DNA of 64,000 bases from Marinomonas rhodophyticola (GTDB lineage: Bacteria > Pseudomonadota > Gammaproteobacteria > Pseudomonadales > Marinomonadaceae): contig NZ_JAPEUL010000009.1 in the NCBI RefSeq assembly GCF_026113935.1, positions 911,172 through 975,171 on the forward strand, in the 5' to 3' direction. Of the stretch, positions 56,720-64,000 are shown one piece after another (the first letter of the stretch is position 1; each line of letters starts with the position of its first letter). The position numbers and the translations under genes were made by a program. The notes beneath the pieces were generated by a model. That model searched no databases and had not been told where the DNA came from. It saw nothing but the letters and a program-made list of their open reading frames with translations.

Positions 56720-56797
56720 CGTGTGTTTTCGTAGACCGGATGAGGGAGGCTCGACCGTTATCCGGTGTTGGATTGTGACGATGGTGCTATGTTTTTT

Positions 56798-56870
56798 GTA
56801 GGTCGTGCTTTAGCGCGACAAGAGCGTTGGTTCGATGTGATCCTTTTTGTCGGCCTAAAGGCCGACCTAC
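56798..56870 (-). repeat. REP-like two-hairpin repeat, copy 6
   Basis: Mirror image of copy 5 in the right arm. It differs by a few bases in the middle; its GACAAAAAGGATC agrees with copy 3 better than the left arm's GACCAAAAAAGATC. Confidence 0.85.
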
Positions 56871-56877
56871 ATAAAAA

Positions 56878-57833
56878 TTAGTCTTTTTTGGCGAAGGCGT
56901 AGCGTATGAGTACGATTGCCATGCCGAGCATGCCGCCGAGTAATACGGCGAGTACGCAGATGAGGGCGCGTTTGGGGCCGGCTTTTTCTTCAGGGACAAC
57001 GGCTGGGTCTATGGTTTTAAAGGCGAATTCGTCTTGTACTTGTGCCAACATAACGGTTTTTGGTTTGCTCTTCTATCAGTTGATAAAAGACAGATTGCAT
57101 GTCTGATATGCTGGTTTTTTTAATTTGCTCTTCTAGGTAGCCAATATTGCGACGGGTTTCGTCTAGCGATTCTTTTTTCACCCAGGCGTTTAGATCTGTC
57201 ACTAGCCAGTCTACCCATTGTTTGGCTATGGTGGGGGACAAGTGCGTGATAGACAGGGTCACTAGGCCGTTGTCTTTGCTTTCGGATACGGCGATCAGTT
57301 TTTTGAACTCTTTGTAAGCTTCCCAATCGGTTGGTATTGGCGATTTTCCAGGCTCAACTTCACGCAGCCAAGTTTTCGTTTCAGGGTCGTATATTTCAGG
57401 GTCCAGTACCAGAGTATCAGTAGACTCACTCCATTTTTCACCGGCCATGAGCGGTACAAGTAAGTCGTATTTGTTGATAAAAGCGTTAATGAATTGACGC
57501 GACTGCAATACGCGCGAGCGCCATGGCTTTGCTGTCTGTACCACCACCGCCTAGGTTGATGCCCGCGAGAGAAGCGAGACCGCCAAATTGCGCCGCCATA
57601 CCAGCCAAACCACCCGATTGGTTATCATTTGCTGAAGCCAATACCGCTTCCGCTTTGTAGGTATTGGGTTGGGATAACGCGTATAACACGCCACCGACGG
57701 CAAACACAAAGGTGATGAGTATAATGATCCATTTGCCTCGCCATAGGGCGAGAAACAGTTCTTTCAGGTCTATCTCGTCATCATGGTGCGGATACGGCTG
57801 GGAAGGAAAGTTGTAATTATCGTTCATTGTCAT
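56878..57833 (-). pseudogene. wzz: Wzz-type chain-length determinant, right copy, frameshifted
   Basis: Starts like the left copy but breaks near 57508, where CTCGCGCGTATTG replaces CTCGCGGTATTG. It stays open across the left copy's A-run defect (EFKKLIAVSESKDN) and preserves TVMLAQVQDEFAFKTIDPAVV in the DNA after a further small shift near 57065. Merging the arms gives an intact gene of about 318 codons. Confidence 0.82.
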
Positions 57834-57962
57834 TCTTCACTTTATATAGTGTGCACTGCATAGAAAAAGGGCTGGTTTATAGGAACAAATGATGCCAGTC
57901 AGTTAAATAAGCCAACTGGCATTTGGGCGCGCCCTTTTTACACCTTATGGCGATTTATCAGA

Positions 57963-60568
57963 TCAATCCTTGATCGCACTCCATGCGACACCAATCTGGT
58001 ACAGTATCTGAGTCGCTGTCGACAAGGTACTCAAGCCATCTAGGTAATCTGTGTTGATCGGCACTATGATGGTATCACCAGGCTCTAATGGTGCAGAATT
58101 ACGACTAAACCAGAAAGAGTTGTTTGGTAATTCAACCGAACCATTTGCTTTGACGATGTAAATACGGTCTGTGTCTGCTTGACGTTTTGTGCCCCCTGCC
58201 GAAGCAATGTAATCCTCTACTGTCAACACCGGGTTGTAGGTATGGTTGGAAGCAAATTGCACTTCGCCAACGATGCTGACCACTGGGTTAAGAGCAGGCA
58301 CAAACAGCTTGTCACCTTTTTCTAACATCAAGTTCGCTAGATTATTACCTTTCATCGCTTTGTTTAGGTCTATAACCAAACGCCCTACTGGCACCACATT
58401 ATCCAACTGATCGACCACCGCGATGGCCTGCGCTGGGTCAGCTACCGACGTTGATCCTTGGCGACGCAAAGACATGGCGCTGATTTCTTGTTTGAGTTGC
58501 GCGTTTATAAATTTCAGTCTTTCTGCTTCTTGACGCTTCAAGCTGTCACGACTAAATACCGCCCCAGAAGGATACGCAAACTCGGTAAAACCACCGGCCC
58601 GCTCTACTACGTCTTTTAGGGTTTCACCGCGTCTAAAGGTGTAGGTACCAGGGAAAACAAATTCCCCTTGTAACTCAACCACCATGCCTTCTTGCCAGCC
58701 TGGCTGAGATTTGATGATTAAATGATCCTGTGCGTTCAAGGCGATTGGGTATTTACCACTAATGGCGTCTTTTAACGAAAAGTTAATGCGATCTATCGCC
58801 GATCTATCGCCTTCGGTTTTACGACGTGTTAGCTCAGCTGACGCCAAGTAGGCCTCTTGTGTCAAGCCGCCTGCCGCTGCAAGTAAAGACGCCACATTGG
58901 CGTTTTTAGCCAAAGGATACAATCCTGGAAATTTGACCGCCCCGGACACTTCGATCAGTTTTGCTGGATTACCGTAACTGGCTTGCTCTTTTAATCGATC
59001 CATAATGGGTCTAAGCAAGGCTTCTCGACTGGCTTTACGCAGCTCTGCGGCGTTGGACGCTACTTCCGTCCCAGGCAATGTTCAGTGTCGAACTTTCATT
59101 TTGCTCAACGACCGCACCGGTTTCTGCGTCCACGGTTTCACGCGCTTTATCTATCCCAGAAGGCTTTGCTTTGCTGTTTGCATAGGAACCAAACCAATAG
59201 TCTTGCTCCAAACCGTTATCAAATACAAAAATTTGATCTTTTTCTTGCAGTAATAAGTTGGCCTCAGAGTTCGGTTTGGTCAAGGCATCTAATAAGCTGA
59301 ATTGGTAGATTTCAATGGCTTGATTGGCATTCACTTCTCGCACCAATAAAGCGTAGTTAAGATCGGCGGTTTGCTTTAGACCATCATCCATAGAGCCTAT
59401 GGCGTCACTGACTTTCATACCCGGCGTAAAATTGAGTGCACCTTGTCGAACAACTTCACCACGAACAGCAACGGCATTTCGTAGCGACGAGGCCGCTGCG
59501 GACAAGTTCACGTCATCGCCATTTTTTAGCTTAAATCTCTGGCCTGCTGTAGTAGCAAGGTCTAAGGTAAATAACTGCAGCCCATTTGAACTGGCTCGGC
59601 GTACACTGACTCGCGATAAATACGCCTGGGGCTTTGCTCCACCAGCTAACGACAATAATTGTCCCAGTGTGGTATCCCCCTTGGTTTCATACACGGCAGG
59701 ACGAGCCACTTGACCCTCTATCGTGATGCTGTTGTCACGCAGTGGAATAAACAGTGTGTCACCCGATGATAAACGCAAATCTTTTGACGTATCACCTTTG
59801 AGCAATAGGTCATACAGATCAAAGTCTGATATCACTTGGCCTTTACGCATTAATTTAATATGACGCAAGCTGCCAGATTTTTTCACGCCGCCGCTGGCGA
59901 TCAAAGCTTGGGTGATGGTGGTTAAACCGTTTACATTGTAAGCACCAGGCTGTATCGCTTCACCGACTATATAAACTTGCATCGTACGCATCGCGCCCAT
60001 GGTGACGGACACATCCACCCCGATGGTTTTGTTTTTAATCACATCATTGAGCTGTTGACGTAACTGCGCGAATGTTTGACCCGCTACAGCCACGGGGCCA
60101 ATATCCGGGAGATTAATCGAGCCATCTCTGTCTATCGCTAAAGATAGATTCTGATTACTTTTACCAAAAATCTGTACACTGATCACATCACCAGGTACCA
60201 TTTGATAATCTAACGGTACAGGCAGGTTGTCTACCACGGTTAGGCCTAAGCTATTGTTACCAAGCACATCATAGCCAAACAGCGGCACACCATCACTGTC
60301 ATCTGCGGCCGCTTGAGCAACAGGCGCCGATGTCGCCTCGCTAACGACAGGCTCCAGTACTGGCGCTTGCTGCACGGGTGCTGACCCTATATTGGTCGCG
60401 CCTCCGGTCAAAGAACCAAGATCCACACCATATTGACGGGCTAGCGCCTCTTGTTGCGCTTGAGGCAAACTCTGAAACTGGCTAATCTGCTCTGCGGTCG
60501 GTGTGAAAGCAAGCAGATTTCCGCTAGCGTCATCATTAGTATCGGTAAAAGTCGTTTTTTAAGTCGCA
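57963..60568 (-). pseudogene. Wza-like SLBB export protein, right copy, frameshifted
   Basis: Differs from the left copy at the leader near 60525 (GCGGAAAT versus GCGGGAAAT, destroying the start frame), at 60191 (CCTGG versus CTCGG), at about 59073 (GCCTGGGACGG versus GCCGGGACGG, frameshift) and at 58230 (CCCGG versus CCTGG). It keeps the intact C-terminus APLEPGDTIIVPINTDYL to AIKD, which the left copy loses. Merged, the protein is complete. Confidence 0.82.
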
Positions 60569-60673
60569 TGCTATCTGGTCTATTTAGGTTCAATTAAAGT
60601 GTGATCTTAGCTCGTGTGAATTTGTTTTTTATGCTTTTTGTTTTTTTATGCTTTTTGTTTAGGAACAATGTAT

Positions 60674-62041
60674 TTAAAAACGAAATTCATAGCCAACCCA
60701 TAAGTTACGCTGATCCGTATCGCTCTGATTTGTGTTGTTTTTTCTCTGTTGATAGCTCGTTCCCATTCGCACCATTCCGGCGAGTGCAGGCAAATTATAG
60801 GTAAACTGTGTGCTTCTTATGCTTTCATTATCTAGGGTGGCGTTCTGGTAACTCATGCCTATTTGATGATCGTTTTTAAGCTGTAAATACAGGGCAACTG
60901 AGACACTGTCGTCTAGCTCATAGGTTGTGTTGGCAACCTTGTCAGTGACTGATGGGTAGCTGCCTGACAACCACGGGGTGGTATCATGGGCATCGCTAGT
61001 CTGTTGAGATTCTAACACAATACGAGCGACATTTTCCCCAAGTGGGAAGCTGCCTGTCCAACCAAATAACCAAGCCCCCAGCTCAGACTCATTGGATGTT
61101 GAAGCCGCTTCGGCGTAGACACTGTGATAAAAACTGGCAATGCTAGGTAAGGTCAGCTTCGCATCAACTGCGAGCTGCTTTTCATCTTGAATAGAGTTGA
61201 TACCTGAAAACCAAGTTTGATACGTGATACCGTATTCAAACCGCGAAAGCGGCTTTGATACCAAACGGGTTGCACTGTGATAGTCGTAGTCAGAGTGGGC
61301 TGGTTGTGCCACTACGCTTTCGATACTCCACACCCCCAACACAGAATTTTTGCCTATGTAGCTGACGCTAACGTCGGGAGCCGCTTTCGCGTATGAAGCG
61401 AGAATAAGATTATGCTGCCAGCCTTGTCCCCACCAACGATCCACATTGCCAATAGACCAGAGCCAAGCCCCCGTGCTGTAGGCAAAGTAGCTGTCGTCTA
61501 GGTTTAAGCTTGTGTCGTCTTGATACTCACTGTAACCCGCCGTTAGGCGATAAGAAAACACGTTCCCTAGGCTTTCCACACTGGTATATACGCCTTTTTC
61601 GTCTTCATTAAACTGACCAAAGCCCAATGGTAACGAGGAGTTAGATCCATTGACGACTTTGAATAAGCGATTACCACGATTCAATTTGGCGGTGTTTAGC
61701 GTATAAAGTAGCTGTTGATTGGCGACGACGACAACATCACTACCATGGTTTAAATAGGTTAGATCATCGCCAAACAAGGACCAACGCATGGGATAATGGT
61801 TGACTGGCGACGACATCTGACCGGCGTCAGACAACAGTACTAAAGAAGAGCGCAAAAACGGGTCGTTGGCTTCCAACCATGGCGATGCCATGCTAGCCAC
61901 AGACACACTCATTGCCAAAGGGACCAGTAATATCTTGCTAACCGCGTCATTAACGTGACAACGACGAACATAACCATGTTTTAAAACGTACGATTTGGTG
62001 GTGCTCAGGGACAGAATATTGTTGACGTTAAGCGAGGACAT
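60674..62041 (-). CDS. wzi: Wzi-family capsule assembly protein, right copy (intact)
   Basis: 455 residues in one frame, from the export segment to the terminal barrel strand LWVGYEFRF. It reads through YGITYQTWFSGINSIQDEKQL, where the left copy has an extra T. This is the only intact version in the window. It is divergent from the right yjbE across a 375-bp intergenic region holding both promoters and no further gene that I can see. Confidence 0.85.
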   Translation of the reverse strand: MSSLNVNNILSLSTTKSYVLKHGYVRRCHVNDAVSKILLVPLAMSVSVASMASPWLEANDPFLRSSLVLLSDAGQMSSPVNHYPMRWSLFGDDLTYLNHGSDVVVVANQQLLYTLNTAKLNRGNRLFKVVNGSNSSLPLGFGQFNEDEKGVYTSVESLGNVFSYRLTAGYSEYQDDTSLNLDDSYFAYSTGAWLWSIGNVDRWWGQGWQHNLILASYAKAAPDVSVSYIGKNSVLGVWSIESVVAQPAHSDYDYHSATRLVSKPLSRFEYGITYQTWFSGINSIQDEKQLAVDAKLTLPSIASFYHSVYAEAASTSNESELGAWLFGWTGSFPLGENVARIVLESQQTSDAHDTTPWLSGSYPSVTDKVANTTYELDDSVSVALYLQLKNDHQIGMSYQNATLDNESIRSTQFTYNLPALAGMVRMGTSYQQRKNNTNQSDTDQRNLWVGYEFRF

Positions 62042-62384
62042 TAATAGCTCACATTTCCTTGTATTGATCGAGTTAACGCTTTCATGAGCATGCTTCGTAT
62101 CAGACTATTATTAAGATGCCGCCTATAATGTCGTAATTCGTGGCAAAAATAAAGGCGGCTTACGCAATGCTTTCACAAAGCAAGGCATTTTATGCACACT
62201 TTTTTACGATTGGTTTTTCATGCCAAATATGGATGAATTATTAAATAAGGCGTGTTTTTGTATTACCACCCTCCCTAGAGGCTAAAAAATGCCGAAAAAG
62301 TGATTAAAAAATTAACAAACATCACTCCTATAACTTACATTGTCACAATACATGATCTAAAATCGGTCTGGAAGTCTAATCTTC

Positions 62385-62398
62385 AAACATCGATGTTT
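62385..62398. promoter_or_regulatory. Perfect palindrome in the yjbE leader, right copy
   Basis: AAACATCGATGTTT again, 19-32 bp before the right yjbE ATG, unchanged from the left arm. Confidence 0.45.
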
Positions 62399-62416
62399 AA
62401 ATGATAAGGAAATATT

Positions 62417-62809
62417 ATGAAACTTGTAACAATAGCTACAATTGTAGCACTTGGCCTAGCTAGCCAAGCTTATGGTGAAGCGGCTACTGGTGCTGGTAGT
62501 TTTTCAGCTGGTGGTGCAGGAGCTGGTGGTGCAGGAGCTAGTGCTGGTGCAGCAGGCGCAGGTGCTGGTGCGAGCGCAGCGGGTGCGGGTGCAGCTGGTG
62601 CTGCAGGCGCAGCGGGTGCGGGTGCAGCAGCAGCGGGTGCTGGCGTAGCAGCCGCCGGTGTTGGTGCAGCGACGGCAGCAGCAGTAGGTGGTTTGGCAGC
62701 GGCAGCGGCGGCAGCGGCAGCAGTGGCAGTGAGTGCAGCAGTTGCGTCAACGACAACCAGTTCGCCGCAAAGTACTACGGGGAATAATACGACTACTAAT
62801 ACCAACTAA
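62417..62809 (+). CDS. yjbE: YjbE-like secreted Ala/Gly-rich protein, right copy
   Basis: 130 residues, identical to the protein at 48174-48566: signal peptide, Gly/Ala/Ser tracts, Ala/Val stretch, Thr/Asn tail. It is followed by the same hairpin terminator, then yjbF. That a repetitive GC-rich gene is unchanged while neighbours carry frameshifts is worth noting. Confidence 0.75.
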   Translation: MKLVTIATIVALGLASQAYGEAATGAGSFSAGGAGAGGAGASAGAAGAGAGASAAGAGAAGAAGAAGAGAAAAGAGVAAAGVGAATAAAVGGLAAAAAAAAAVAVSAAVASTTTSSPQSTTGNNTTTNTN

Positions 62810-62817
62810 TCCCCTCT

Positions 62818-62851
62818 AAACCACCTAATGCTTTCATTGGGTGGTTTTTTT
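62818..62851 (+). terminator. Hairpin terminator between yjbE and yjbF, right copy
   Basis: AAACCACCTAATG / CATTGGGTGGTTT stem with T7, mirror of 48132-48165. Confidence 0.8.
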
Positions 62852-62871
62852 ACATTTTCATTGGTCATGAC

Positions 62872-63686
62872 ATGCGCTCTTTTTTTTATAACCTTTACCT
62901 TCCTTTTTTTATTCTAGTATTGGCTTTGGCAGGTTGTTCAACCAACTTCAAAAGCAGCTTGGACTCGGCAAAAGCAGTAATTGGCTTAAACAACGCGATC
63001 ACTCCTGAGTACATTGCTTCCCTGCCTTATGCCAGCACTCTCGTCACGATCAATAGTTATCGACCTTTGCTTTTGATTTTAGCCGCGGTAGATTACAACA
63101 CGACCACTCAGGCTTATAGGCTTACTTGGGTCAGTCAAGATTCTGGCAGCATTGTCACGGAAAACGGTCGTATTATTCACACTGTAGGCTTTACCAGCGA
63201 TAATTTAGAGACGCTAGCATCTACTAGCGCCCCCATTGCTAATAACATGGCAAGTCATTTTGACAATGAAAGCTTTGATATCAATAGCATGGTGACAGAT
63301 CATTTTGGCAGCATGATTCCTAAGCCAGGTAGCACAGCACAATGGATCGCTAGGTACGATTGGTCCCCTGGTTACCGATATGGCTTCACCGCTCAAGTCA
63401 CATCCCGTTCTCTTGGTATGGACACGGTAATAACCGAGCGGTGGCAACAAAACGCTGAACAGATCGCTGAAACCGTCACCTTTAACGACCTAGATGCACA
63501 CTTTACCAATCTTTTTGGCTTACGCCCGACGCGCCGACCGTTCGACCCTTTGTGGTTAAAAGTATCCAATATTTAGGACCCAACATGGACAAAGTCGAAA
63601 TGCTCATGGTGAAACCCTTTATTGAGCCACTTAACAATACCACAGTAATAACACCCCAAACCGACAATGAGGATTCACCGTCATGA
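62872..63686 (+). pseudogene. yjbF: YjbF/GfcB-type lipoprotein, right copy, frameshifted
   Basis: Same lipobox LAGC start as the left copy. Open across RYDWSPGYRYGFTAQVTSRSLG, where the left copy breaks, but shifted near 63515 at T5 (ATCTTTTTGGC; left has T6 and reads NLFWLTPDAPTVRPF). The frame ends at 63576; the native stop would be at 63686, overlapping yjbG. Confidence 0.82.
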
Positions 63687-64000
63687 TGCTACTTTGCACG
63701 ACACCTCGATTACGTGGGCTATTACTGACTGGTTTGCTGTGTCTCGTGACTTTGTCACAGAATGCCAAAGCAGATAACGCTATCATTACGCTTCAACACA
63801 ATCAAATCACCCTGTCTTATCCGCAAGAAGTGCGTTTTTCACAACTTTTGCAGGATGCTTATTCTCATACCAACTACCTGATATACCCACTTGGTAGTGC
63901 ATTGATCAATCCAAATAAACAATCCATAGTTACCAACCAAAAAAGTACTGTTTTGCGTCAACTGGCTGCCATAAACACACCTGCTGCAAAACACATCATA
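63683..64000 (+). CDS. yjbG: YjbG/GfcC-type protein, right copy, cut by the window end
   Basis: Starts MMLLCTTPRLRGLLLTGLL with the same signal peptide as the left copy and reads in frame to the last base (about residue 106, INTPAAKHI). The remainder lies outside the window. Start overlaps the native yjbF stop by 4 bp. Confidence 0.8.
   Translation, partial: MMLLCTTPRLRGLLLTGLLCLVTLSQNAKADNAIITLQHNQITLSYPQEVRFSQLLQDAYSHTNYLIYPLGSALINPNKQSIVTNQKSTVLRQLAAINTPAAKHII

Larger units (their letters stand above)
55526..64000 (-). repeat. Giant inverted repeat, right arm (runs off window end)
   Basis: Mirror of 46984-55461. A 64-nt unpaired spacer (55462-55525) lies between the arms and encodes GRTRELLYELEHII of the nuclease gene on the minus strand. 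The junction shares GCCAAACGCG-type microhomology: GGCCAAACGCG at 55526 and its complement CGCGTTTGGCT at 55452. Confidence 0.95.

Noticed and set aside
22722-56870. Dispersed palindromic repeats as a CRISPR array
   Set aside because: Copies are far apart, in both orientations, with no regular spacers and no cas genes; they fit REP elements.

Overview
The window looks like the chromosome of a marine gammaproteobacterium close to Marinomonas (Oceanospirillales). This rests on recalled protein resemblance (UbiK, YifB/ComM, Rep, NhaR, ArsJ, KdgR, YjbEFGH/Wzi) and moderate GC, not on a database search. Coordinates 1-11000 carry housekeeping and regulatory genes (ubiK, a Trp-rich small protein, yifB, a BASS transporter, rep, cytochrome c5, tRNA-Arg(CCG), nhaR, an HPF/RaiA-type protein). 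11000-18000 is an alpha-galactoside uptake and hydrolysis operon (LacI regulator, GH4 enzyme, ABC transporter) with two perfect 16-bp operators. 18100-20830 is an arsenate resistance module (arsR, arsenate-linked GAPDH, arsJ). 23000-32000 holds glmU-glmS and three signalling proteins (GAF-PAS-GGDEF, MCP, GGDEF-EAL). 32300-41100 is a nearly complete oligogalacturonide (pectin) locus: ogl, togMNAB, kduD, kdgR, kdgF and an RpiB/DhuI-type isomerase, with two KdgR-like boxes.

From 41100 to 44320 there is a mobile-element hub built on a dispersed two-hairpin REP-like repeat found at six places. A REP-associated tyrosine transposase (RAYT) sits between copies. An IS4-family element with a 10-bp target duplication and an IS110-family element are inserted in one repeat array. 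A second IS110-family element (21476-22721) lies in another copy, at exactly the same repeat position (GCACGACCT^ACA). For both IS110 elements the 5' non-coding end can be read as a bridge RNA: a target loop whose two guides match the REP site and a donor loop whose two guides match that element's own ends.

From about 46984 to the window end is a giant inverted repeat (arms of at least 8.47 kb around a 64-nt spacer at 55462-55525). It duplicates an exopolysaccharide secretion cluster (yjbEFG, wzi, wza-like, wzz), an orphan hicB and a beheaded beta-CASP nuclease gene; yjbH appears only on the left because the window ends first. The arms differ by scattered indels and substitutions, each arm breaking different genes. 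Together with frameshifts in single-copy genes elsewhere (yifB, GAPDH, togB, a sugar permease and others), this points to residual sequencing/assembly error or a fold-back chimera. A genuine inverted duplication undergoing drift cannot be excluded from sequence alone.
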